Source: an uncultured Bacteroidales bacterium (GTDB taxonomy: Bacteria > Bacteroidota > Bacteroidia > Bacteroidales > UBA932). Taken from it: a stretch of DNA of 64,000 nucleotides. The notes under the pieces were generated by a model that saw nothing but the letters and a program-made list of their open reading frames with translations, was not told the origin of the DNA and searched no databases. Shown piece after piece: positions 1-8,803 of this stretch. Location of the stretch: assembly GCA_944326325.1 (NCBI GenBank), contig CALVDQ010000007.1:43047-107046 (forward strand), written 5' to 3'. Both the position numbers and the translations under genes were made by a program. Positions within the stretch are counted from its first letter, which is position 1; the number at the start of each line of letters is the position of its first letter.

Positions 1-870
1 CGCCATATCCAGATTATTCCTGAAATAGACATGCCCGGGCACATGCTTGCCGCCCTTGCTTCCTATCCGGAGTTCGGGTGTACGGGAGGCCCTTACAAGG
101 TATGGACGAGATGGGGAGTGTCGGACCAGGTCCTATGTGTCGGGAAGGACAGGACTGTGCAGTTCGCCAAAGACGTGCTTTCGGAGGTCGCGTCTCTTTT
201 CCCATGCAGGTATATCCATATCGGTGGGGATGAATGTCCCAAGACGGAATGGGAAAAATGTCCTGACTGTCAGGAGCGGATCAAGGCTGAAGGTATCGTG
301 AAAGGCGATGCCAAGTCTGTCGAAGATGCTCTCCAGGGCTGGTTCATGAAGGAAATGGCTGTTTTCCTGAAAGGTCTGGGAAAGACTGTCATCGGCTGGG
401 ATGAGCTTCTTGAAAGCGGGGCTGCCGGCAACGACATGGTCGTGATGTCGTGGAGAGGTGTCGAGGGCGGCATTGCGGCGGCAAAGCAGCATACTGACGC
501 CATTATGGTCCCTCACAGTTATCTGTATTTTGACTATTATCAGACGGAGGACCGTTCTCAGGAACCTTTTGCGGCAGGAGGGAAGGTCACGGTAGAAAAA
601 GTATACAATTATGATCCGCTGGAAGGGATTCCTGCCGGGTCCCGCAGATATATTCTTGGAGTCCAGGCAAATCTATGGACAGAATTCATCCCGGATGAAC
701 ATCATGCACAGCACATGGTTATCCCGAGGATCGATGCCTTGTCAGAGGTCCAGTGGTGTCCTCTCGAGACAAGGGATTATCCGGATTTCCTTCAGAGGCT
801 CGGCAGGCAGAAGAACCTGTATGATCAGCTCGGCTACGAATATGCACCGTACGTTTTCGAAGGCGAATAA
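1..870 (+). CDS. Beta-N-acetylhexosaminidase, GH20 (5' end outside window)
   Basis: Exo-acting glycosidase that removes terminal GlcNAc/GalNAc from glycans by substrate-assisted catalysis, probably in the periplasm or at the surface. The frame is open from base 1 (first residues RHIQIIPEIDMPGH), so the N-terminus and any signal peptide lie upstream. The visible 289 residues hold the GH20 barrel: the catalytic HIGGDE motif with the Asp-Glu pair near visible residues 77-78, then the GWDE, VMSWRG and LWTEF motifs that form the sugar pocket. An internal ATG at 31 is not the true start. The C-terminus at 870 follows the barrel directly, so no extra domain follows. A strong terminator closes the gene 10 bases later, shared with convergent glyA. 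GH20 assignment is firm; the substrate is not known. Confidence 0.93.
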   Translation, partial: RHIQIIPEIDMPGHMLAALASYPEFGCTGGPYKVWTRWGVSDQVLCVGKDRTVQFAKDVLSEVASLFPCRYIHIGGDECPKTEWEKCPDCQERIKAEGIVKGDAKSVEDALQGWFMKEMAVFLKGLGKTVIGWDELLESGAAGNDMVVMSWRGVEGGIAAAKQHTDAIMVPHSYLYFDYYQTEDRSQEPFAAGGKVTVEKVYNYDPLEGIPAGSRRYILGVQANLWTEFIPDEHHAQHMVIPRIDALSEVQWCPLETRDYPDFLQRLGRQKNLYDQLGYEYAPYVFEGE

Positions 871-879
871 CCCGTCTCC

Positions 880-926
880 AATAAATAAACCCCGCCGCAA
901 GAGTTTTGCGGCGGGGTTTATTTATT
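880..926. terminator. Bidirectional terminator between GH20 gene and glyA
   Basis: A perfect 21-bp stem (880-900 with 906-926) and a 5-base loop. The G+C core is flanked by A-rich and T-rich ends, so either strand gives a hairpin followed by a U run. It serves both convergent genes. Confidence 0.9.
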
Positions 927-943
927 ATGGAACTTTTGTTTTG

Positions 944-2272
944 TCAATACTTGTTCAACGGCATCCCGTTCATCTTCATCCTTACCTGTTTGCGTACGTT
1001 GGCGAGCACTGCGTCATGCTCTTCCTTGCCTTCCTCGGATTTGCCCGAAACATATCCGATGTGGGCGGCCGCGCTTGTGAGCACGGTGTCGATGAGGGAA
1101 ACTATGAACTCCATATCCTTTTCCACCAGACCTCTTGATGTCACAGCCGGTGTCCCGATCCGGATTCCGGAAGTCTGGAACGGTGACCTCGAGTCGAAAG
1201 GCACCATATTCTTGTTTATGGTTATGTCGGCCTTGCCAAGCTCTTTTTCCGCCATTTTACCGGTAAGTTCGCTGAACTTGGTCCTGAGGTCGATGAGCAT
1301 GAGGTGGTTGTCTGTCCCGCCTGATACTACCTTGTAGCCTTTGGCCTTGAATGCCTCTGACATGGTAAAGGCGTTTGCCACCACCTGTTTCTGATACTCC
1401 ACGAATTCAGGCTGGAGCGCTTCGTAGAATGATACGGCCTTGGCCGCGATGCAGTGTTCGAGAGGTCCTCCCTGCACACCCGGGAAGACGCTCGAATTCA
1501 GTATCTGCGACATCTTTTTCACGGCACCCTTAGGTGTGGTAAGACCCCATGGATTGTCGAAGTCCTTCCCCATGAGGATAATACCACCTCTCGGACCCCT
1601 GAGGGTCTTGTGTGTGGTAGATGTGACTATATGTGCGTATTTTACAGGGTTGCTGAGAAGGCCTGCGGCAATGAGCCCCGCTGTGTGGGCCATGTCGACC
1701 ATGAAGATGGCTCCCACGCTGTCTGCGATTTTCCTCATGCGTTCCCAGTCCCATTCCCTTGAATATGCCGATGCTCCTCCGATGATGAGTTTCGGCTTGT
1801 ATTCCAGGGCCTTCTTTTCCATATCGTTGTAATCGATCATCCCGGTGACTTCGTCAAGCCCGTATGAAACCGCATGATACAGTATCCCGGACATATTTAC
1901 CGGCGAGCCGTGGGTAAGATGCCCTCCATGCGCGAGGTCCAGTCCCATGAAAGTATCGCCAGGCTTGAGGCAGGCCATCATGACGGCCATATTGGCCTGG
2001 GCCCCGGAGTGAGGCTGCACATTCGCATACACGGCTTCAAAAAGCTGGCACACCCTGTCGATCGCAAGCTGCTCTATCTGGTCCACAATCTCGCATCCTC
2101 CGTAATATCTTGCTCCAGGGTAGCCTTCGGCGTACTTGTTTGTGCACACGGAACCGAGTGCTGAAAGGACCTGTTTGCTTACATAGTTTTCAGAGGCTAT
2201 CAGTTCGAGTCCGGTGGCCTGTCTTTCTTCTTCTTTTTTAATCAGATTGAAGATCTGAAGATCCTGTTTCAT
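944..2272 (-). CDS. glyA: Serine hydroxymethyltransferase
   Basis: PLP enzyme that interconverts serine plus tetrahydrofolate and glycine plus 5,10-methylene-tetrahydrofolate in the cytoplasm; main source of one-carbon units. At 442 residues it is a little longer than the ~415-residue E. coli enzyme. The N-terminal ELIASENY motif, the folate/substrate loop YPGARYYGG, and the PLP-binding Lys about residue 222 in [15 protein letters not shown] are all present. It is monocistronic, divergent from the SpoU methylase, with a TAnnTTTG element 25 bases upstream of the start and a strong terminator downstream. Confidence 0.97.
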   Translation of the reverse strand: MKQDLQIFNLIKKEEERQATGLELIASENYVSKQVLSALGSVCTNKYAEGYPGARYYGGCEIVDQIEQLAIDRVCQLFEAVYANVQPHSGAQANMAVMMACLKPGDTFMGLDLAHGGHLTHGSPVNMSGILYHAVSYGLDEVTGMIDYNDMEKKALEYKPKLIIGGASAYSREWDWERMRKIADSVGAIFMVDMAHTAGLIAAGLLSNPVKYAHIVTSTTHKTLRGPRGGIILMGKDFDNPWGLTTPKGAVKKMSQILNSSVFPGVQGGPLEHCIAAKAVSFYEALQPEFVEYQKQVVANAFTMSEAFKAKGYKVVSGGTDNHLMLIDLRTKFSELTGKMAEKELGKADITINKNMVPFDSRSPFQTSGIRIGTPAVTSRGLVEKDMEFIVSLIDTVLTSAAAHIGYVSGKSEEGKEEHDAVLANVRKQVRMKMNGMPLNKY

Positions 2273-2297
2273 TTCGCTTCGATTTTATGTATCGGGG

Positions 2298-2305
2298 CAA
2301 ATTTA
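2298..2305 (-). promoter_or_regulatory. -7 element of glyA promoter
   Basis: TAAATTTG on the minus strand fits the Bacteroidota -7 consensus TAnnTTTG and sits 25 bases before the glyA start. A TTG at the expected -33 spacing is not seen. Confidence 0.55.
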
Positions 2306-2327
2306 CTCATTTTTTAGAAACTGTTGC

Positions 2328-2335
2328 TACATTTG
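2328..2335 (+). promoter_or_regulatory. -7 element of SpoU methylase promoter
   Basis: TACATTTG fits TAnnTTTG, 68 bases before the start at 2404, and is divergent from the glyA element. No clear -33 TTG. Confidence 0.5.
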
Positions 2336-2403
2336 CATGGAAAATCCGGGCTCCGCATAGTCCGGATAAGGCCTGTAAATAATGCTGTATCCGACTTAAA
2401 ACC

Positions 2404-2955
2404 ATGTCAGACAGGAAATTATCAAATATAGAACTCGGACGTATCTCTATCGAGGAGTACAAAAGTTCTCCGGGATCGGGAATCGCCGTGGTCCTGGACA
2501 ATGTCAGGAGCGCCCACAATGTCGGTTCCGCCTTCCGCAGCTGCGATTCATTCAAGGCGGACCGGATATGTCTCTGCGGGATCTGCGCCGTACCCCCGTC
2601 GGCTGAAATCCACAAGTCAGCCATCGGGGCGGAGTTCAGCGTGGACTGGGAGTATTTCCGGGATACGCTTTCTGCCGTCAGGGAACTGAAGGAAGACGGT
2701 TACTGTATCGTCAGTGTCGAGCAGACCGAACATTCGGTTTCCCTTGAGGATTTTTCCCCTGAAGACGGACGGAAATACGCCTTCATCTTCGGAAACGAAG
2801 TCGACGGAGTGTCACAGGAAGTAGTGGACGCCTCTGATTTCTCCCTTGAAATACCTCAGTACGGCACCAAACATTCCCTGAACGTCTCTGTCTCCGTCGG
2901 CATCGTCCTGTGGGCGGCTCACAGGCCTATTTCCCGTTCCACTTCAAAGCCTTGA
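2404..2955 (+). CDS. SpoU/TrmH-family RNA 2'-O-methyltransferase
   Basis: SAM-dependent methylase of the SPOUT superfamily, 183 residues, acting on tRNA or rRNA ribose. The N-terminal part carries VVLDNVRSAHNVGSAFRSCD (SPOUT motif 1). The knot region has FGNEVDGVS followed by the LNVSVSVGIVLW motif, which together form the SAM-binding trefoil knot. The short length fits stand-alone TrmH/TrmL-like enzymes without an extra RNA-binding domain. Its last 29 bases overlap the 3' end of the convergent P-type ATPase gene. The exact target nucleotide cannot be read from sequence. Confidence 0.9.
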   Translation: MSDRKLSNIELGRISIEEYKSSPGSGIAVVLDNVRSAHNVGSAFRSCDSFKADRICLCGICAVPPSAEIHKSAIGAEFSVDWEYFRDTLSAVRELKEDGYCIVSVEQTEHSVSLEDFSPEDGRKYAFIFGNEVDGVSQEVVDASDFSLEIPQYGTKHSLNVSVSVGIVLWAAHRPISRSTSKP

Positions 2956-5566
2956 ACACTTCCACTACCACAAGCGGCACCAGTGCGAGGCCTGCCACTG
3001 TCAGCCATTGGGTGCAGCCCATTTCGGAAGAAAAGCTGAACGCTTTTGAGAACGACGGCACGAGCAGAACTGCAAGCGAGAACAGCAGTGACGCGAAGAT
3101 CGCGAAAATCAGCGGCTTGTTTTCCAGAGGGTTGAACCTGAACCGGGACTCAGTGTTTGAATGGAGATTGCCGGCATGTACGAGCTTGGCTGCGATCAGA
3201 GAAGCGAAAGCCATCGTCTGGCCCATAGACTCTGCGGCTGCAGCGCTGCCTGAAATCTCCATGCCCATCCTCTTTCCGAGGAGAAACGCCACGAGGGTGA
3301 TGGCCCCCATCATGACTCCCTGATAGCTTATCCTCCATACCATGCCCTTGTCCATGAACTGTTTGCCCTTTCCTCTCGGACTCTTCTTCATGATATCCTT
3401 CGCTGCAGGGTCGAGGCTCAGGGCCAGGGCCGGGAACGTTTCGCTGACGAGGTTTATCCAAAGGATGTGGATAGGCAGCAGAGGGATGCCCATATTGAAT
3501 ATCGAGGTCACGAACAGGAGAAGGACCTCGCCGAGATTGGTGGACAAAAGGAAAAGTATGGTCTTCAGGATGTTGTCGTAGATCCTCCTTCCTTCAGAGA
3601 CAGCCGATACGATCGTCACGAAATTGTCGTCGGACAGAATCATGTCGGAGGCATCCTTGGCCACTTCGGTTCCTGTGATGCCCATGGAAACCCCGATATC
3701 CGCCTGCTTCAATGCCGGGGCGTCGTTCACCCCGTCTCCCGTCATCGCCACAATCTCTCCCTTCTTCTGCCATGCAGTCACGATTTTAACTTTCTGCTCC
3801 GGAGCTATTCGGGCGTAGACGGTGTACTTGTCGACATTCTCGTCGAAAGTCTTCTCGTCCATCTTCTCCAGCTCGGTCCCGGTGATGGACAGGTCGCCAT
3901 CCCGGTGGATGCCTATCTTGGATGCGATGGCCAGTGCCGTGGCTTTATGGTCACCGGTGATCATGATGGTCCTGATGCCGGCATCGTGACACTCTTGTAT
4001 CGCACCGACGACCTCCTCCCTTTCCGGGTCGATCATTCCGGTCATACCGGCGAATATCAGGTCGCGTTCCACCTCTTCCATTTCAGTGGAGACCTTGTCA
4101 ACCGGCTTGTATGCCATTGCCAGGACCCTGAGGGCCGAATCCGCCATCTTGCTGTTCCTTTCCTGCAGTCCGGCAATGTCCTCTCCGGTTATTTCCCTGA
4201 TACCCTCGGCCGTCTCTATGCGGGAGCAGACCGAAAGCACCTCGTCGAGCCCGCCCTTGACATTGACCTGCAGGCCGCCGTCCTGCATCCTGTTTATCGT
4301 GGACATCCTTTTGCGCGTGGAATCGAAAGCCACCTCGCCGACCCTCGGGCATTCGGCATCGAAGGCTGCCTTGTGTACTCCGTGTTTCGCACCGAGGTCT
4401 ATAAGCGCTATCTCGGTAGGGTCCCCGACCATCGTGGTGCCGCCGTCGCTGTTCTTTACCTCCTTGGCATCGCAGCAAAGTACGGAGATGGCAATGAGCC
4501 TGTCAGGATTCCCTGAGGAAGGATATTCCTCCACTACGGTCATCTGGTTCTTCGTAAGGGTACCTGTCTTGTCGGAGCAGATGACGGTGGTGCAGCCCAG
4601 CGTCTCCACGGAAGGCAGCTTTCGGATGATGGCGTTGTGCCGTACCATCCGTCTCACACCCATGGACAGGATTATGGTCGAGATTGCCGGCAGCCCTTCA
4701 GGAATGGCCGCAACGGCAAGCGACACCGCTACCATCAGCATATTTATGACAGGCCGTCCGTAGAGTATCCCTATGATGAATATGACCACGCAGATGAGTA
4801 CCGATGCCGATCCGATCACTTTCCCCAGCTTTTCCAGCCTGACCTGCATAGGGGTCTGGGTGTCGGACTCGCCTCCGAGCATGTCGGCGATCTTGCCGAT
4901 CTCCGTGTTCATGCCGGTCCCGACCACAATACCTTTCCCATGCCCGAAAGTCACCACACCGCTGGAATACGCCATGTTCTTTCTGTCGCCGAGAGGTATA
5001 TCCTCATCGGCAAGGGTCTCCGGATTTTTTTCCACAGGGACCGATTCCCCGGTCATGGAGGATTCCTGGATGCTCATGTTGCAGGCCTCCGTAATCCTTA
5101 TGTCTGCCGGTACGATATCTCCGACCTCGAGTTCCACAAGGTCTCCGGGCACCACGTCTTCAACGTTCACCACCATGGCTTCGCCGTCCCTGACGACTTT
5201 CGCCATAGGTGCGGCCATTTTCTTCAGGGATTCGAGGGATTTCTGGGCCTTGAACTCCTGGTATGCGCCTATAAATGCGTTGAGGAGGAGTATTCCCATT
5301 ATTATATAGGTGTCAAGAAGACCTTCCCCAGTCTTTACCCCCATGATGCCGGAAATGACTGCGGCAATGATGAGAAGAATGATCATGAAGCTCTTGAACT
5401 GTGCCACGAACATCGCGAAGAACGGCTTGTTCTTCTTCTGTACAAGCGTGTTTTTCCCGTACCTGCCGATCCTTTCCGCTATCTCGTCCTTTTTTAGCCC
5501 CCGCACCGGGTCCGTCCCGAATTCCCTGGAGACATCTTCTGCGGATTCACTGTAAAAATTTTTCAT
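2927..5566 (-). CDS. Calcium-type P-ATPase (PMCA/SERCA-like cation pump)
   Basis: Inner-membrane P2-type ATPase of 879 residues, the usual length for bacterial Ca2+ pumps. It has the N-terminal cation ATPase domain, paired helices about 55-100, actuator motif TGES (172-175), the M4 ion-binding motif PEGLP (289-293) typical of Ca2+/Mn2+ pumps, the phosphorylation site DKTGTLT (Asp about 332), hinge TGDGVNDAP, and four to six C-terminal helices. It probably exports Ca2+. The gene is divergent from an AraC-type regulator and shares its promoter region, so that protein may control it. The 3' end overlaps the SpoU methylase gene. Confidence 0.93.
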   Translation of the reverse strand: MKNFYSESAEDVSREFGTDPVRGLKKDEIAERIGRYGKNTLVQKKNKPFFAMFVAQFKSFMIILLIIAAVISGIMGVKTGEGLLDTYIIMGILLLNAFIGAYQEFKAQKSLESLKKMAAPMAKVVRDGEAMVVNVEDVVPGDLVELEVGDIVPADIRITEACNMSIQESSMTGESVPVEKNPETLADEDIPLGDRKNMAYSSGVVTFGHGKGIVVGTGMNTEIGKIADMLGGESDTQTPMQVRLEKLGKVIGSASVLICVVIFIIGILYGRPVINMLMVAVSLAVAAIPEGLPAISTIILSMGVRRMVRHNAIIRKLPSVETLGCTTVICSDKTGTLTKNQMTVVEEYPSSGNPDRLIAISVLCCDAKEVKNSDGGTTMVGDPTEIALIDLGAKHGVHKAAFDAECPRVGEVAFDSTRKRMSTINRMQDGGLQVNVKGGLDEVLSVCSRIETAEGIREITGEDIAGLQERNSKMADSALRVLAMAYKPVDKVSTEMEEVERDLIFAGMTGMIDPEREEVVGAIQECHDAGIRTIMITGDHKATALAIASKIGIHRDGDLSITGTELEKMDEKTFDENVDKYTVYARIAPEQKVKIVTAWQKKGEIVAMTGDGVNDAPALKQADIGVSMGITGTEVAKDASDMILSDDNFVTIVSAVSEGRRIYDNILKTILFLLSTNLGEVLLLFVTSIFNMGIPLLPIHILWINLVSETFPALALSLDPAAKDIMKKSPRGKGKQFMDKGMVWRISYQGVMMGAITLVAFLLGKRMGMEISGSAAAAESMGQTMAFASLIAAKLVHAGNLHSNTESRFRFNPLENKPLIFAIFASLLFSLAVLLVPSFSKAFSFSSEMGCTQWLTVAGLALVPLVVVEVFKALKWNGK

Positions 5567-5594
5567 TTTCTTTGTTTTTTCCTGTAAACGCCTG

Positions 5595-5602
5595 CAAAAA
5601 TA
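5595..5602 (-). promoter_or_regulatory. -7 element for the P-type ATPase
   Basis: TATTTTTG on the minus strand, 29 bases before the ATPase start. It lies immediately before the -33 TTG of the divergent AraC promoter, so the two promoters compete for the same ~40 bases. Confidence 0.5.
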
Positions 5603-5603
5603 A

Positions 5604-5633
5604 TTGCACCGTAATTATATATTGTTAAGTTTG
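5604..5633 (+). promoter_or_regulatory. Consensus promoter of the AraC-type regulator
   Basis: TTG (5604-5606), 19 bases, TAAGTTTG (5626-5633): an exact match to the Bacteroidota housekeeping promoter TTG-N19-TAnnTTTG. Confidence 0.8.
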
Positions 5634-5667
5634 CAGAATAAAAAATGTAGAAAAAGTCGGATTGGAA

Positions 5668-6558
5668 ATGGCGGAAAAGAAAGACGGACAGTTTGTGAAT
5701 ATCGATATAGGCGATTTGTTCAATACAGGCGACACCCGTTCCATAAGGAATTTCTATCTTTCCGAAGATAGTTTCGGAGGCCGGTTCCCCGAGGAGGGAA
5801 CATCATTTATGTTTAACGGCTTTTCCATCATCCTCTGCCGTTGCGGGACATGTTCCGTGAGGATAAGCGGCAGAGATTACGAGGCTGTCCCCGGCTCTCT
5901 CCTGATCCTTTCTCCTGACCAGCTGGTCGAGGTCTTCTCCGTCTCCCCGGACTTTTCCCACAGATCGATTCTTGTCTCCCTCGACGTGATTCTGGAATTC
6001 CCGAGTCCGGTGGATATAAATATTGTAAACACCGCTCTCAGGAACCCTCTCTACAGCCTGCCTCCGGAAAAGACGGCCCACCTGCTCGAATACTACGACT
6101 TCCTTGAGAAGCAGTACCGCGAGACAGACAACGCCTACAGGGAAGAAATATCCAAGACCCTCTTCTATGCCCTCATGCTGGAAATCTGTGATATCATAAG
6201 ATCGGATACAGGTGACAGTACTGCCGTATCAAAGCCCAGGCAGGAGAAGCTGACGGATGATTTCTTCAAGCTGATGGCAAGATACTACAAGACCGAGCAC
6301 AACGTCGCCTTCTACGCCGACAGGCTGAACCGGACCCCGAAATATCTCTCGGGTGCGATAAAGAAACTGAGCGGCCGCTCGGTCTCCGACTGGATCAATT
6401 CATCCCTGATAAGCGAGATAAAGCTTCTGCTGAAGGTCACCGACAAGACCGTCCTGGAAATTTCAGAGGAGCTCAATTTCTCCAGTCCTTCCTTCTTTGT
6501 ACAGTTCTTCCGTCACCATACCGGGACCACTCCGCTCCAGTACCGGAAACAAGGTTAG
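5668..6558 (+). CDS. AraC-family transcriptional regulator
   Basis: DNA-binding regulator of about 296 residues. The N-terminal ~170 residues form a cupin-like sensor (CRCGTCSVRISGRDYEAVPG, then SLLILSPDQLVEVF). The C-terminal ~100 residues carry two helix-turn-helix motifs: NVAFYADRLNRTPKYLSGAIK and LEISEELNFSSPSFFVQFFR, ending in GTTPLQYRKQG as usual for AraC. I use ATG at 5668; an in-frame TTG two codons upstream (5662) is possible. It is divergent from the Ca2+-type ATPase and ends in its own hairpin. The effector is unknown. Confidence 0.9.
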   Translation: MAEKKDGQFVNIDIGDLFNTGDTRSIRNFYLSEDSFGGRFPEEGTSFMFNGFSIILCRCGTCSVRISGRDYEAVPGSLLILSPDQLVEVFSVSPDFSHRSILVSLDVILEFPSPVDINIVNTALRNPLYSLPPEKTAHLLEYYDFLEKQYRETDNAYREEISKTLFYALMLEICDIIRSDTGDSTAVSKPRQEKLTDDFFKLMARYYKTEHNVAFYADRLNRTPKYLSGAIKKLSGRSVSDWINSSLISEIKLLLKVTDKTVLEISEELNFSSPSFFVQFFRHHTGTTPLQYRKQG

Positions 6559-6572
6559 CCGCTGTGCCCGTT

Positions 6573-6600
6573 CCGTTATCGGTAACGGTCTGATTTTCTT
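6573..6600 (+). terminator. Terminator of the AraC-type gene
   Basis: Stem CCGTTA/TAACGG with a TCGG loop, followed by a T-rich stretch, 15 bases after the AraC stop codon. Confidence 0.65.
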
Positions 6601-6620
6601 GAAATTTGGAAGTCATTTTC

Positions 6621-6651
6621 TTGCACGGGAAGATATTTCTCTATATTTTTG
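6621..6651 (+). promoter_or_regulatory. Promoter of the TlpA-like lipoprotein gene, long leader
   Basis: TTG (6621-6623), 20 bases, TATTTTTG (6644-6651). The predicted transcript would begin near 6658, leaving a leader of about 150 bases before the ATG at 6811. The leader contains two copies of the palindrome ACGCGT (6692-6697 and 6713-6718) that can pair. Confidence 0.55.
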
Positions 6652-6810
6652 CATGCTGTGTACGTGAACATAACCCGGAAGGACCTTCCAGACGCGTGAA
6701 ACAGAATTTCTTACGCGTGGAAAGGGGTGTGGGCCTTTACGGTATGTGACTATACGCCGGTCGGGAAATTGACAAAGTAAGGGCCCGGTACAAGTAACCA
6801 CGTTTTCTGT

Positions 6811-8727
6811 ATGAAAAAAGACATTTTTATTCCCATGCTGCCGATTGTCGCTGCAATCTTCTGTATCGCATGTTCATCTCCGCAGGAGAAGATTGTCGAA
6901 TTCCCGTTGGCGGACCTTTCAAACACGACCACGGTCTTTGTCTCGAAAGTGGCCCTGACTGATTCCGCCACAGTGCTGTCCGTCGAGGCCCGGTACATTC
7001 CTCACTATTGGATCAGGATATCTTCCGACTCGTACCTTATGGCAGATGGAAGGAAATATCTTATGACCGGGGCAGACGGCATAAAACCTGACGAGAACTT
7101 CTGGATGCCGGAGTCCGGGAAAGCGTCCTTTTCCCTGACATTCGAGCCGTTGCCGTTGCGTACCAGGTCTTTTGATTTCATAGAGTCGGACTGTGAGGAT
7201 TGTTTCAAGATTTTCGGGATCGACCTGACGGGAAAAAAGGAATATTCTCCGGCAAAAGGTGTTCCGTCAAGACTCATGAAGACGCCGAAGCTGGACAAGC
7301 CTCTGCCGGGGCCTGATTTTTCCGTAGGCGAAACTACGGTCAGGGTGCATCTCCTGAACTACAGGCCGGAGCTGGGGAAGAAAATCCGGTTCTATGTGAA
7401 CACCCTCCTGCTCGGACAGCAGTCCTATGTCGCGGATGTCGATCCTCAGACCGGCATTGCCGAGTTCAGTTTCCTGCAGTGCGGCCCGGCCAGAGGGACA
7501 GTTGTGTACAATTATTGCGGCGGTGATGTATGGCTTGCTCCCGGTGAAGATGCCGATTTGTATTTCGACCTGAGGAATACCGGCTGGCTAAGTACGGTCA
7601 GTGCGATGGAAGCGGTGTCGGACAGCATGCCTTATCTTCGGAAACAACGTTTTACATACGCAGCAGGAAAGTACGGCGTCATGACGGATCTTTCGGAAAC
7701 CGGACAGAAGGGCTTGCGGTTTTCGATAGGGCCTTATTACGCGGGATTCGCTGACTATAACATGACGGCGGATGAATATACGGCTCATGTGATATCCAGA
7801 TACAAGGCTGCGGCAGACAGTATCGCTAAGAGCGGAGACCCTGCCATGCTGAAGGAATTCCAGATGGTGAACCTGAAAGAGGAAGCTGTCATTGCCATGG
7901 CGGACGCCGACATGATACGCAAGCAGGACTACAGGTCCGCCCATGACAGGTGGGACCTCAGGGATGATGAGATAGGTCCGGTAGAAAGCCTGGGACCGGA
8001 GCATTATGCGCAGCTGTGCGCGCTGTTCGACATAAACGATCCGGAACTGCTTATGGGAACGTGGTTTTCTTCATTCGTTGATGCCGTCACGAAGCCGGAT
8101 ATTGACTGGCCTGCCATCGCCGGTCTGGATTCCGGCCTGGTCCCGGAGCTCAGGAAAGTATCGGAACTTTCAGGGAAAGTCCAGGATGCGGCTTTGACGG
8201 ATGAGGATTTCAGGATGCTTGAAGCTATGGACAACGGGTTCTATCTCGAGGCTTTCAGCCGGCTCCATGCCGAGGCGGAAAAGGCGCTTGCGGCTGTGGA
8301 GGGGCTGTCCGCGATACAGCCTGTACCTGATGTCGGCAATGAAGAGCTTTTCGATGCCATCATCGCCCCTTATCGCGGGAAAGTCGTCCTGGTGGATTTC
8401 TGGAATACGTGGTGTGCCCCGTGCCGTGCCGCTATCGAGTCGGTTGAACCGATGAAGGAACACGAACTGGCGGATGATGACATGGTCTGGATATATATCG
8501 CCAACGAGACCTCTCCTTTGGTGAAATACAAAGAGAAGATATCGGGAATAAAGGGAATCCATTACCGTCTTTCCCCGGACCGTTGGGGATATCTCTGCGA
8601 CAAGTTCGATATAGACGGGATACCGTCCTATGTCCTTGTGGACAGATCCGGAAAGTACAGCCTCCGCAACGATTTCCGGAACCATGACACGTTGAAAAAG
8701 ACTCTGTCCTCCATGCTGGACCGGTAA
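6811..8727 (+). CDS. Lipoprotein with C-terminal TlpA/ResA-like thioredoxin domain
   Basis: 638-residue thiol-disulfide oxidoreductase of the large Bacteroidota TlpA type. The N-terminus is a lipoprotein signal ending at the lipobox Cys about residue 21 (FCIACSS), so it is anchored in a membrane facing the periplasm or outside. Residues ~25-510 have no domain I can name and are rich in beta and helical segments. The C-terminal ~130 residues are a thioredoxin fold with the active site WCAPC about residues 534-538 inside VDFWNTWCAPCRAAIESVEP, and the cis-Pro segment GIPSYVLVD. It likely reduces disulfides in exported proteins. It precedes a glycoside hydrolase group in the same direction. Confidence 0.85.
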   Translation: MKKDIFIPMLPIVAAIFCIACSSPQEKIVEFPLADLSNTTTVFVSKVALTDSATVLSVEARYIPHYWIRISSDSYLMADGRKYLMTGADGIKPDENFWMPESGKASFSLTFEPLPLRTRSFDFIESDCEDCFKIFGIDLTGKKEYSPAKGVPSRLMKTPKLDKPLPGPDFSVGETTVRVHLLNYRPELGKKIRFYVNTLLLGQQSYVADVDPQTGIAEFSFLQCGPARGTVVYNYCGGDVWLAPGEDADLYFDLRNTGWLSTVSAMEAVSDSMPYLRKQRFTYAAGKYGVMTDLSETGQKGLRFSIGPYYAGFADYNMTADEYTAHVISRYKAAADSIAKSGDPAMLKEFQMVNLKEEAVIAMADADMIRKQDYRSAHDRWDLRDDEIGPVESLGPEHYAQLCALFDINDPELLMGTWFSSFVDAVTKPDIDWPAIAGLDSGLVPELRKVSELSGKVQDAALTDEDFRMLEAMDNGFYLEAFSRLHAEAEKALAAVEGLSAIQPVPDVGNEELFDAIIAPYRGKVVLVDFWNTWCAPCRAAIESVEPMKEHELADDDMVWIYIANETSPLVKYKEKISGIKGIHYRLSPDRWGYLCDKFDIDGIPSYVLVDRSGKYSLRNDFRNHDTLKKTLSSMLDR

Positions 8728-8803
8728 CCGGTACGGCTGGAGATTCTTTTTCCGCGATATCCCGTTGGAATTTTGCAACAGATGAACATAAATCGTAACG
8801 ATA

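Noticed and set aside
2927..2955. Overlap of SpoU methylase and ATPase as a possible frameshift or misassembly
   Set aside because: Both C-termini are complete and 29-base convergent overlaps are common, so it is treated as real.
3467..4516. 349-codon plus-strand ORF inside the P-type ATPase gene
   Set aside because: It is antisense to a full ATPase with all motifs. The composition (many His, Arg and Gly with no fold) is that of a shadow frame in G+C-rich DNA.
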